A DNA stretch of 64,000 bases from NCBI GenBank assembly GCA_006176705.1, contig QRFJ01000370.1, forward strand, positions 248,001-312,000, written 5' to 3'. Shown here piece after piece: positions 23,437 to 34,900 of this stretch (the stretch's first letter is position 1; each line of letters starts with the position of its first letter). Origin of the DNA: Cocos nucifera. Its lineage: Eukaryota > Streptophyta > Magnoliopsida > Arecales > Arecaceae. The notes below the pieces were generated by a model, which saw nothing but the letters and a program-made list of their open reading frames with translations, was not told the DNA's origin and did not search any database. Position numbers and translations under genes: made by a program.

Positions 23437-25912
23437 TGAAGGAACTAGATCTAGGGTTTCACGGATAGATCTTAAAATTTTTCAAGATCATGCAGCGAAA
23501 GACTTAAATAAATTAAATATTTATTTAAATAAATATATAAATATCTAGATCTTAGATTTATTACATGATCAAGGTATGATATTAAATCAAAAATTAAAAT
23601 TAAATAAGAAAGAAAAGGTTGATCAAATCAACTTAGATCTACACTACATCAAATGCAGGTATGAAGTTAATAGATCAGATCTATTACCTAAGCAAGTTAG
23701 ATGTTCTAACTTGCTGATCTAGGCTTAAGGATGAAGTCATGAGCCGCACACACATCCAGCCTCTAGGAGTCATCCATAGAGCTCATGAACACGACCAAAG
23801 ATCCTGATGCAGGAAATCAGCACAGTATGTTAGCACTGTGCCGATCTCTCTTCGACAATTGATTCGATGCTTTCTTCTTTAAAACATGGACACTCCAAAA
23901 TATTAGAAGAAAGAAAAAAGATTTGTGATGCTGAGAAATCTCTCAAAAGCTCACAAAAGGGAGGAAGAGATCTGGAACAAAAACCCTAGAAGAAGATCCT
24001 TTTCTTCTTCTTTGTTCTTTTTCCATCCTAATTTGTGTTTTCAATATCTCTATGACCCGAATGAATTTTTCTTTAATTTATCCACACCAAAGAGGCCTCT
24101 CAAATATCTGCAATCCATGAAAATTTCAGCTAAAAATTCTCTTTAAATAAAGAGATATGCAGAGTCCAAGTTAGGTCAAAAACCTAGACTAGGAAGGACC
24201 AAATAAGGGAAGTTGTTGTTGGGGTGCCCAACTCTTGGGCACCCCCACCTCTTTTTCTGCCGTGGACCAGAAATAGGGGCACACAAAAAAAAAATCCTCT
24301 TTTATCATGAAAATCAAAGAAAATAAGGAAGGATGGGTCAGCACGCTTATGGGAAGAGTTTTGGTTGACAAAGATTCTATCTCATAGAATCCTTAATCAA
24401 AACTAACTCTCCTTTTGACTTGGTCTTCCAACAAACTTCCATATGAGAAAAAGGAAGAAAGAAGGGAGGTATGAGAAACCTTGGGCATGGAGATTACTCA
24501 TGTAAAAATACAAAGAGAAAAGGGTGGGGCGTGAGGATTAGGTGGCATAAGGAATAGGGAGTCCTAGTCACACTAAGACTCCTATTTTGACTTCAAGGTC
24601 TTTTAACCAAATAAAAATAAGAGTAAACCAACCAAATTAAATAAGTTCCTAACCCATTTAAATATTTAATTAAATTAGATTAAATTAAATTTAATTCTAA
24701 TTTAATTTTTTAATCAAATTAAAAAATTGGGTTGATCCGAGTCCTAGTTAGACTAGGACTAGTTCTTCCTTGCACTTGACTTATCCAATAAGCTAATTGA
24801 ACTTGATCCAATCAAGTCTAAACTAAATTTAATTAAATTATATTTAATTATACTTAATCTCAGCCTTCTAGCTTAATCAAATTAAGCTAATTAGCAATTG
24901 ATTTGCTAATCGATCCTCCTGCAACACTTGCACTAAGTTAAACACCAATCATATTGATTGTTTAATCCTAAAATGATTCTAAATCGCTGATCAACCATCT
25001 GATCGAAATGTGAACTCTAATGTGTATGACCTCATAGGTTCAAATCTAAGTCAGTAGTACAAAAATAAATTTTTATACCAATCAAAGAGACCATCTAGTA
25101 ATGATATCCGACGGTCAGATAGGTTGAAAGGTGTAGAACACCATCCTTAGAACCCATGCGAATATAGTTTCCATATAATTCATCCTCTTGACCATAATGC
25201 TCGTAGGACACCTTAGAGTTCAACTATCAACTCTGATCAGATTGTCCATATTATATTTTAAAATATCAAATCCATCTGATGGATTATCCTAGCCAAGATT
25301 TTGCTATATTGAAATACAGTGATACATTCTTCTCCAACTCTTGGAGTGGTCAATTCCACCTTGATCACACTCCAACTTTGCAAGTACTTGACTATGCCAG
25401 AAGCTTTCCATTATTGAATTAAAAATTTAGTTAGTCTAGTACCAAAACACAGTGAGTTGCTTACAAGTCACTGAGGTGATCTCAGGTCTAAGGGATACTT
25501 ATACCTATATCCCATCAGAGATATTCTCGATAGTAGAATGCTCTGGAGTTGGTCACATTCAATGATGATGTACCCATACATCTCATCTGTATGCCATACC
25601 AGTGTCTCTATACTCTTTGGTTAAGAGGACAACCAACCTATATGGCATATAGCGATCTATACTCGATAGATGCTATCATCCAAATTAACAGCCTATCATT
25701 TAGTCGTGATCAAATTTAAGGACTAATCGATAAATCCTCTCTTTATCAAAACTAAATAGTCCTAAGGACTTCATCACAATAATGGAGTTCATTAGAAGTT
25801 GTAAATTTATGATGAAAAAAGATGCCAAAATATTTTTATTAATTAATAAATTAATTACAATATCTCAACCTTCAACAAGTTGATGATTGGCTTTGGGATA
25901 TAATTCCCAATA
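23437..25912 (-). repeat. 5' LTR of C1 (2476 bp)
   Basis: It starts TGAAGGAACT next to the primer site and ends CCCAATA, a mutated CCCAACA. It aligns with 15100-17556 along its whole length with scattered substitutions. Confidence 0.88.
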
Positions 25913-26910
25913 GTGCGTGATGTATCACCTTGTTCATGGCATTCCTTTAAATCTACTAGGTATCATGATTCAGATTAGAGAGGCTGTTGCCAGGAACAAG
26001 GTGTGTTTATCCTATGGTATGGCATTGACTCGGATGTTTGAGACAACTAGAGTATCTTTGGAGAATAAAGGCTTCAAAAGACTGTCTCACTTTGATGTTT
26101 ATGATATGAGAGCCTTGATCAAGATGCAGCACCATGTAGAAGTAAAAAGATGGGTTAAGAACTTCTCTGGTCAAGACAAAAGAGAACCAAGAGTGGAGGA
26201 GTTAGGAGAGCCCTCTACTCCTATTGCATCTGGAGCTGCACTAGATCCTAGTTCACCAATTACTCCTTAGGCTCCACCCACAAGCACTTTCCTTTAGCCA
26301 CCAACTACCGACTTTGCATCCATGGAGAGACTAGCTGACATGATTTCTACTAGAGTCAGTAAAGAGATACAGACCTTATTTGAGAAGGTCGAGAGTGTGC
26401 AGACAGAGATGAGATCTATTTCTTAGAGGCTCACTATCTTAGAGCAGCGAGAGCAGACACATGATATGCCTACTGACCTCTCCAGTATTACTGAGGAGAT
26501 TACTAGACTCAGGGGGAGAGTCAGGTGAGACGGAGATGATGACAGCCATCAGTAGACTGGATCAGGCACAGCAATAGAGGATTATTTTTGTACTTGGAGC
26601 CATGGATAGTCTGATTGAAAAAATTAAGAGACTTACTTCAGGTGTGATGCCAGTAGCAGCAGTAGATGCAGCTGCTAGAGCCACCATGCCTCATCCTCCA
26701 CCTCCTCCACCCATGTCTCTTGTTCAGTCCACTCAGATATCTACTAGTAAGAGTAGACCACCACTCAGAGTCTATACTTGTGCTGGTGTGGGGCCTATTC
26801 CTTCATAGATGGCTGGGTCATTAGTCAGGACCAAAAGTAGGAGAGCTAGACCATCATCCTATCGAGCTTCATCATCTAAGACACTTGAGATACCTTCAGA
26901 TGATGAGTAG
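25913..26910 (+). pseudogene. Sirevirus envelope-like ORF, 3' part (S)
   Basis: The ORF continues after C1 with MYHLVHGIPLNLLGIM, CLSYGMALTRMFE and FDVYDMRALIKMQHH, a conserved stretch of the SIRE-type downstream ORF. Then come a coiled-coil segment (MERLADMISTRVSKEIQ, about 26320-26530) and a Pro-rich and Ser/Arg-rich tail ending SKTLEIPSDDE-stop at 26910. A frameshift between 26520 and 26600 and stops near 26268 and 26425 break it. I see no signal peptide or convincing membrane anchor in the frame itself. Its role is unknown. Confidence 0.68.
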
Positions 26911-27936
26911 TATCATAGGGGATTGATAGATAGTAGCTTAATGTATTAGGAGTATATGTTTACACTTGTCTTTGTGTTAGGTATTTTCTCATGCGTTGTC
27001 ACTGGAATCTTATATGTACTTGACTTAGTCTTGATATGGACATATTATGATATTGTATATCGGTGTGTTTTGATCAGTATTAGTCTAACACATTCATTTT
27101 GTGAATATAATGCAAAATTATCACTTACTTCTACACCATTATCTTAATATGATTTTGTGTGATGATTATCCACGAGTTATCATGTTGACTAATGACAAAA
27201 AGGGGGAGAAAGATGTATATGAGCATCTTAGACATTTTAATGCATCACATTTTAATGCATATGATCACATTTTAATTCAAATGATCATTTTAGACATTTT
27301 GATATGAACTTAATTCATAATTTATATGATCACATCTTAACTCATATGATGATCTTAGACATTTTGATGTGAATTTATTTCATAATTCATATGATCACAT
27401 CATAATTCATATGATCATCTTAGACAATTTTGATGTGAATTTAATTCATAATTCATATGATCACATTTTATTTCATATGATCATCTTAGACATTTTGATG
27501 TGAATGAGCACTTTAAAATTTTTGAAATTTTGATGAATATGAGCACTGTGAACTAATTCAATTTATCTATAAGCATTGAATATATTACTTGTTAACATTG
27601 AACACCAATGATAAAAGAAGCAATAGCATTAGTATTCGTACCTTGATACATTTTTTATGTACTGAATATGAGTTTGAAACATGTGAAACATGTTGTTCAA
27701 TGAAAAAGATTCATGCTTGACACATATATTGATAAATATTGATAAATCACCATTCAAGCAAGCAAATATAGCAAACTTAAAATTGAAATGATAAAATACA
27801 ATAAAGACATAAGCATGAACTAGGGGGAGCTAAATATGAAACTATGAAAAGGCTACACCTTCATCATACTAAAAATATCTTTGATACATTCATTTCATAT
27901 GTCTCTTACTCATATGCTCAAAGTTTTGTCATCATC
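26911..27936. other. 3' untranslated region of S
   Basis: This is T-rich DNA after the envelope-like stop, with a tandem repeat at 27261-27506 and no recognisable gene. A small hydrophobic frame at 26956-27147 is judged accidental. Confidence 0.55.
27261..27506 (+). repeat. 65-bp tandem repeat in the S 3' region, about 3.7 copies
   Basis: The phrase ATGATCACAT starts at 27261, 27326, 27391 and 27457, each followed by ATCTTAGACATTTTGATGTG-like sequence. Spacing is 65-66 bp. The ATGATCA/TGATCAT words make each unit locally palindromic. Confidence 0.85.
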
Positions 27937-27950
27937 AAAAAAGGGAAGAT
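27937..27950 (+). promoter_or_regulatory. Polypurine tract of S
   Basis: AAAAAAGGGAAGAT stands directly before the LTR start TGTTAACC. Confidence 0.8.
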
Positions 27951-29365
27951 TGTTAACCCTAGGAATTGATTTTGATGTGTAACAAAATGTTTGAGTATAT
28001 GTTTGGACTAATAAATTATTTAAGATCATGTTTTAGGATGAATTATAGAGTATCGAAAGAAAAATCCCAAATAATGTAGCTGAAAATCACTAAGGAGAAG
28101 TTCGAAGCTTTTGAAGTGTGAAACACATCCAAAGCAAGGCTAAAAAAGGATATTTCAAGACCAAAATTGAAGAGAAATTCAACTTGTTAAAGTTAAATTT
28201 TTTAGCAAAAAAGCCATCGAGTCGATCCTTGAAAATGCCCATTCAGCTCGAGCTGAAATAGGAAGAAAAAAATCTAGCATGCAAAAATTTCAACTGGCAT
28301 GCCCTCGAGTCAACTCATGGTAAAGCGCGAGTCAACTCGAGTAAACAGTGGCGAGTCAACTTGAGTAAATAGTGATAGAAAAGAAATTCTTTTTTAAAGA
28401 AAATTATTCTGCTCGAGTAGAGGCTCGACTTGACTCGAGTTCCTCGAGTCGAGGTCTCAAAAAAAATAGAGAGCATGACTTTCAGGACAAAGTTCGGGGG
28501 TGAACTCGTAGGATGGTCGAGTCGACTCGAGAGGACCGACGAGTCAACTCGAGCTCTAATGGCTAGTTTTCTGCAAAATTTTTAGAATTATGTAGATTAC
28601 TTCTAAATGGCTATTTTCAATTTTTTAATGGTTGAAAACCTTCATCCAGCCTACTAAATGTTGGAAAAGAGCTACAAAGCACTTGAGAGAAGTGACTTGA
28701 CACATCAAATCATTGAGAGGAATCAAAGTGAAATGAAAAAGTCTAAAAAGCCTTGAAAAGAAAGCATTCCATTTCCAACTCATTCGAATATCAAATCAAG
28801 AGATTTATTTCAGCAAGAAGACATGCTCATCTACTCAAAAGATTCCATCCAAGAAGATTCTAAAGCTTCATTGACATTCTTGCTCATTAGAGGAGCTTTG
28901 TATTCTCATTTTTTATTCAAGCTTTGTGCTTCTTATAATTGGCTTCAATAAGATTTTGAAGCTAAGAAAAAGGCCTATCCAAGCTTGAAAATTGGATTGA
29001 AAGCCAAGGGTTGGCTTAGAGATTGGTTGTGGTTGGTGAATCGATATAAAATCAAATAGATTTTTAATAGTGGGCCTAGAAAAACTATCCGGCTATAATC
29101 TTGGATAGATTATAGTAAAATTCTAAAGTTGATCTTGAGGAGTGGACATAGGTATAAGGAGCATCAAACCACTATAAATTCTTTAGTATTTGTGATTATT
29201 CTTATTTTTTTCTTTCCATTACATTTATATTTCTGCATACCTAGTCATATTAGATAACAACACACCTCAATACTTCACTAGTTTAAAAAACAACACATAT
29301 CTTGCTTGAATTTTGAAAAACCCAATTCAACCCCCCCTCCTTCTGGGTTATCTTACTGGTTAACA
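27951..29365 (+). repeat. 3' LTR of Sirevirus S (1415 bp)
   Basis: It starts TGTTAACCCT and ends GGTTAACA. It contains the GAGTCGACTCGAG palindromes (28500-28550). It also has a local tandem duplication near 28328-28375 (GAGTCAACTCGAGTAAACAG followed by a near copy) that the 5' LTR lacks. Confidence 0.87.
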
Positions 29366-29645
29366 AAGTTTGAACATGTTCAAACATATGAATACCACCC
29401 GTAGTGTATGGCAAGTGTTTATTCATGTTTACAACCTCCCACCATGAATGTGCATGAAAAAAATTTTTACTTTTATGATAGTGCTCATCTCTGGACCAAT
29501 GAAGGTAAGTAATGATATTGATGTCTATTTATAGCCTCTTATTGCCAAGCTAAAGTAGTTGTAGAGCATTCAAGATGTTCCAATTTTTGGTGCTTTGATA
29601 AATGAGTCATTTTACATGCATGTAGTGCTTTTGTGGATAATAAAT
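29366..29645 (+). pseudogene. CACTA transposase TNP2, middle part
   Basis: This is a short piece between S and C2. Its reading includes a stretch equivalent to the FGNMSTSYSMWPV region of tnp2 proteins, then NDIDVYLxPLIAKLK and FGALINESFYMHVVLLWIIN. The coding reading resumes at 40070 right after C2, with the duplicated TAAAT counted once. The catalytic region of tnp2 spans this piece. At least two stops occur. Confidence 0.8.
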
Positions 29646-31932
29646 TGAAGAAAAATCTGAATTTTTTGGATCAGGTTCGTTCAGATTTGATCAGATCAAG
29701 AGATATATTTTAAAAATTTTTCTCTTTGATCCAAATCAGATTTGGAATATTTCAGATCTAATTTTTATTATTTTAATAATTAAAATAGAATATAGATAAA
29801 TTAAATTAGATTTAATTTACCTTGATGTAGGATAATCCTATTACCCATTGATGATCCTGTAAGCAGCGGAAGGTTCTGGATCTAGCCATGCAAGTGCCTG
29901 ACCTCTATCGGTATCCATTCAGACTAGATCTGAAGATCCTCTTCTTCTCTATCACATCTCCAAAAATTAGATCTGAATCTGATTTGGAGGATCTTCAAAA
30001 TAGCTTTCGAAGATCAGTAGTTGTCCTTTGCAGCAATGCAGCCTTCTAGCTTTCTGTCGCCTTTCTCTCACCTAGATTGCACCAACTGAGATCCCAAACT
30101 TCTTTGGGCATGGAGAGGAGAGGGAGAAGATGAACTTGGTGTGGAGGAGAAAGAGAGAGGCAGCCTTAGGGCATAGAAAATTTTTTTTTTTTTTTTTTTG
30201 AGTTGGGCGCAGGGTCTTATTTATAGACTATGCGTGATCCAACTCCTCTTCATCCCAACCAATCACAACCCTTTGTGAAATCAGATCTAAATCTGATTAA
30301 TGGGAAGTAGAGTCCCTTGGATTCATCCTTAGATGGCACCTAAGATCAGTCAAAGTTGGATTCTTAGGAGAAGTCTAATTGGAATCCAAAAAGGAGATGG
30401 AGTCCCTGTCCAACAGGGACTCCTGGGCGCCTCCAAACTTGGGCACACGCCACCCTTGGCGTGCGCCCTCCTCCTTGCCAGGTTCTGGTAGGGGGACAAG
30501 CCCCCACCAGCTCTCCAATAGGTGCATGACACATGGACAAAAGTCAAAGTGTCAATGGTCAACATTTGACCAGTCAAAGGTCAACTTTTGACCAAAGTCA
30601 AAGGACGAGAAATGGCAGGTGACCAAAAATGGCAGGTAATTATCTTACAAAATAAGACAACCCTTTTCTGACTTGGACAACCTCCAGTCAGACCATAGTG
30701 AAGGCCTCTGATTCGAGCACAAACTTCCTTTGGCTCAGTCAGGACAACTTATTTATGATAGTAAAAGAAGAACGTTAGGTTCAATCGAGTGCTAGCACGA
30801 TTTCCTTGAACCTAATTGAATCTCATTCAGATCAATTGAACTGGATCAGTTCAATTGATGATCACCAGATTCAAACCCTTATTTGTGTGACCCAGTTAGG
30901 TTCAGTTCTGTATGGTAATGGGATATGTCATGATCTCTATCATCGACATCATCGAAACTCCTTTCGATGGATCAGAACTCTTCTGATTCGAACAGCTAGA
31001 ATGATCGATCATCTAAATCATTCTAATTGCTCCCAAAATCCACCAGTGACACCTAGCAGTATATGGTGGCAACCCATCAGAGCTGAATGCGAACCTCTTG
31101 GTGCAGCTACCTGTGTGATTAAGTTCTTCTATCTTGAGCCCCGATCAGATTAGGGTTAAGGTGAACTCGTCAAACCCTAGTTTCTGTCATATGATGTAAT
31201 CATTCGATTCAAGTCCGATGTGAAAACCTAAATAGAAACTCTTTCTATTATTTCACTCTGCCATGGCCATGGGCTTCTGGACTTGATTCTCATGATCATC
31301 ATAGGGCTGCTCCTCTACCACCGAGGTAGATAGATTCCATCTTGATGCAATCCAGTTCCTACAATGAACATGCTATAGCCAACATACACCTCAGGGTTCC
31401 GATATGGCTAGGAGATCGAGTAATGGTGTAGTCAAACTATAACACCCTCAAGGTGAACTGCCGATGCACCTCAGGTCAAAGAACCAGACACACTACTGCA
31501 GCATCGAGTCAGTCATTGACGAGAAGGTAGACTTCCTAATGACTACTCGAGGTGGTCACGCTCAGTGCCCTCGTTCTCTAACGAGTACCTGTACTCTCGC
31601 TCCGGTGTCTCCACACCGTAGACTCAAGACTCATCTACTAAAGAGAAGCGATTGTACACCAACCTTTCGGATCAATCACCATCCTCGTGATGATCCTATG
31701 GTCGGGAGCATTTTATGAGTTAATAATGATTATTCATGTCTTAAATTTTCAACTCTTGAAAATATGAATTATCATTACCATTAACTCAAAGGATGTATCA
31801 CAGACACTAAATACACATATGTGATAGAAAATAACCCATTTTATTGATTTATAGTCAAAATTATAATTTTGCCCCTAGAAGTGTATTACAAGTGTCAGCC
31901 AATTCTGGCTTCTAGGGCACATATATCTAACA
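29646..31932 (-). repeat. 3' LTR of C2 (2287 bp)
   Basis: In plus orientation it begins TGAAGAAAAA and ends ATATCTAACA. The small open frames inside (for example 30350-30591, 30806-31153, 31464-31718) recur in the other LTR copies with breaks and are not genes. A run of about twenty T residues lies at 30181-30199. Confidence 0.92.
30218..30225 (-). promoter_or_regulatory. TATA box in the C2 3' LTR
   Basis: Minus-strand TATAAATA, followed by AAGACCC. The same element is present in the other C2 LTR at 38336-38343, and C3 has CTATATAAA at the related place. Confidence 0.6.
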
Positions 31933-31946
31933 ATCTCCCACTTGTC
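31933..31946 (-). promoter_or_regulatory. Polypurine tract of C2
   Basis: The minus-strand reading GACAAGTGGGAGAT lies between the pol stop (31947-31949) and the LTR. Confidence 0.85.
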
Positions 31947-34900
31947 CTAAAGCCAATTGGCTACAAGTCTAAGTCCCATCTTCTCAAGGTGGGCTTCGAT
32001 CTTCTGCTGGCCCAACGGCTTTGTAAGTGGGTCTGCCACATTATCTGCGGAGTTGACTCTCTTGACCTCGACGTAACCTTTCTCGAGGTAATCGCGGATG
32101 AGGTGGTATCGCCGCTCAATGTGCTTGGATTTCTGGTGAGACCTCGGCTCCTTAGCAAGGGCTATGGCGCCATTGTTGTCGCAGTATAGAGGAATGGCAT
32201 CTGATGGCATTACTCCAATTTCTGCAGCAAACTTCTTGTACCAGAATGCTTCCTTTGCAGCCTCTGATGCAGCGATATATTCTGCTTCCATGGTGGAATC
32301 TGCTATCATGTTTGCTTGGAACTCTTCCAGCTGACAGCACCACCATTGCACACAAACAGACTCCCAGATGTCGACTTTCGATCATCTATATCGGACATGA
32401 AATCCGAGTCTGTGTATCCCTGGACTTGGAGTTCTCCATTACCAAAGACCAACATCATATCCTTAGTTCTTCTCAAGTACTTAAGGATACATTTCACAGA
32501 AGTCCAGTGTTCTTCACCTGGATTTGACTGATATCTGCTTGTGACACTCACAGCATGGGCTATATCAGGTCGTGTACATAGCATGGCATACATGAGGCTC
32601 CCTATTGCAGAAGCATAAGGGATCTTGCTCATGCATTCTATTTCCTCAGGTGTGCTAGGGCACATCTTCTTGGAAAGATGAATACCATGTCTGAAGGGTA
32701 TTAATCCCCTCTTAGAGTTTTCCATACTAAACCTCTTTAGTACTTCCTCTATGTACATCTTCTGTGAAAGTCCTAGCATCCTATTCGGTCTATCCCTATA
32801 GACCTTAATTCCTAGAATAAAGGATGCTTCACCTAGGTCTTTCATGGAGAATTCCTTGGACAACCACATTTTGACTGATGTCAACATGGGAATATCATTC
32901 CCAATAAGGAGGATGTCATCCACGTACAATACGAGGAAGACAACAGCGCTCCCACTGACCCTTTTTGAAAGACACATGGTTCCTCTTCATTTTTGATGAA
33001 ACCAAACTTTTTGATCACATCATTGAAACGAGTGTTCCAGCTCCGAGATGCTTGCTTAAGTCCATATATGGACCTTTGCAGCTTGCAAACCTTGTGATCA
33101 GTATCACTGGATGTGAAACCTAGCGGCTGTTCCATATAGATATCTTCCTCAAGATATCCATTTAAGAATGCCGTTTTCACGTCCATTTGCCATATTTCAT
33201 AATCGAAATAGGCTGCAACAGCAAGCAATGTGCGGATGGATTTTAGCATAGCTACTGGGGAAAAGGTATCCTGATAGTCAATGCCTTTCACGTTGACTAT
33301 AACCTTTTGCCACTAGTCTAGCCTTGAATGTCTCCACATTCCCATCTGCACCAATCTTTCTCTTGAAGATCCATTTACACCCAATAGGTACTATACCTTC
33401 TGGTGGATCTACCAAGGTCCAGACTTGGTTTGAGTGCATCGAGTCAATTTCTGACTTGCATTGCCTCTAGCCATTTCTCGGAGTCGATATCTGATATCGC
33501 CTCGTTGTAGGTTTTGGGATCATCACCATGAGCACCATTACCTATGAGGAACATTTCCTCTACTTCCTCTGAAATAATACCTAAGTATCTTTCAGGGGGA
33601 CGGGAAACTCTTTCCGATCTACGAGGTGGAGGAGGTAGTGTTCTTATTGGCTCAACCTGATTTGGTTCCAATTGGTCCTTAGCTCGTTGTACTTGTGAGA
33701 CTTTCTCATCAAGCTTAATCTGCTTTCCAATGCCGCTATCTTGAATAAACTATTTTTCAAGAAAGATGGCATGTCGACTCACAATCACATTGTGGTCTTC
33801 TGGAATGTAGAAATAGTATCCTAATGACTCTTTAGGATATCCTATGAATCGAGCTCTAAAGGACCTAAACTCTAACTTGTCCGCTTGTTGTCTTTTGACA
33901 TGAGCCGGACAACCCCAAATTCTGAGATGACTCAGACTTGGTTTCTTACCGTGCCATATCTCATACGGTGTGGTAGGAACGGTTTTAGAGGGAACCCTAT
34001 TCAGTAGATAAATTGAAGTTAATAATGAGTGTCCCCAAAGAAAATCAGGGAGGTCTGTGAAGCTCATCATGGATCGAACCATATCCAATAGAGTCCGATT
34101 TCTCCATTCTGAAACCCCGTTGAGTTGAGGTGTTCCTGGTGGAGTCCATTGAGAGACTATGCCATTTTTCCTTGAGATAGTCTAGGAATTCCCGGCTAAG
34201 GTATTCACCTCCTCGATCTGATCGAAGAACCTTAATGGGTTTTCCAGTTTGTTTTTCTACTTCATGTCTGAATTCTTTGAACTTTTCAAAAGCTTCAGAC
34301 TTGTGTCTCATAAGATACACATACCCATACCTAGACAGATCATCGGTAAAGGTAATGAAGTAGACAAAATTGCCTCTAGCCGGCACATCAAATGGGCCGC
34401 ACACATCAGTATGTACTAGGGCAAGGAGATCTGTGGCCCTCTCCCCATGTCCAACAAAAGGGAGTTTAGTCATTTTGCCTTGAAGACAAGATTCACAAGT
34501 TGGATATGACTCGAAAGTCAATGGACTCAATAGCCCATTTTTCTCCAATTTGTTGATCCTATCTTCTGCTATATGACCTAATCTCAGGTGCCATAGATAT
34601 CTATCGTTTGGACTATCCCTAGGTCGTTTGGCATTCACGTTTTGCTCGATAGTTAGAACAGGTACATCAATATGTAGCTGATAAAGACCATTAATAAGGA
34701 AACCATTTGCAATTTTATTTCTTTCATAAAGAATGTTACAATGGTCCTTAAAGAAGGTGATCACATAAGCCTTCTTAGTGCTAAGCATGAAACAGAAATC
34801 AAATTCCTGCTAGCTGCAGGCACATAATAACAGTCTTTCAAAACTAAGTCTAAACCAGATGGTAATCGAAGAGGGTATGTTTCCACCACCACTACTGCAG

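Larger units (their letters stand above)
15100..25912 (-). mobile_element. Ty1/copia retrotransposon C1, about 10.8 kb, inserted in the S envelope-like ORF
   Basis: Two long LTRs (15100-17556, 23437-25912) flank minus-strand gag-pol. The flanking 5-mers GTGTG (15095-15099) and GTGCG (25913-25917) differ at one base and form the target duplication. Removing the element and one copy of the repeat lets the envelope-like frame continue. The LTRs differ at about 20 of 245 positions compared by eye. The long LTRs, the CCHC gag and the absence of a 3' ORF suggest the Tork/Angela branch, though the exact lineage is uncertain. C4 at 45048-48988 is a second copy of this family. Confidence 0.9.
7859..29365 (+). 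mobile_element. Sirevirus (SIRE/Maximus) Ty1/copia retrotransposon (S), host of element C1
   Basis: Two LTRs (7859-9254 and 27951-29365) flank gag, pol and an envelope-like ORF, all on the plus strand. An ORF after RNase H and a long gag C-terminus mark the Sirevirus clade. The ends are TGTTAACC and GGTTAACA. Flanking 5-mers (TGGTT at 7854-7858, AAGTT at 29366-29370) agree at only three positions, so the target duplication has decayed. The TNP2 reading continues across the insertion. Without C1 the element is about 10.7 kb. The LTRs differ at about 24 of 225 positions compared by eye, so this is an old insertion. Confidence 0.88.

Noticed and set aside
26956..27147. Small hydrophobic frame that could be a membrane peptide
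   Set aside because: It lies in T-rich untranslated DNA after the envelope-like stop. T-rich DNA gives Phe, Leu, Val and Ile codons by composition, and no conserved motif is seen.
30181..30199. Long T run as a possible SINE or poly(A) tail
   Set aside because: The tract is inside the C2 LTR, is also present at 38298-38317 in the other LTR, and has no SINE-like body or separate target duplication.
30350..31718. Open frames inside the C2 3' LTR
   Set aside because: The same DNA occurs in the other C2 LTR and in C3 with different breaks, so these are LTR sequence and not genes.
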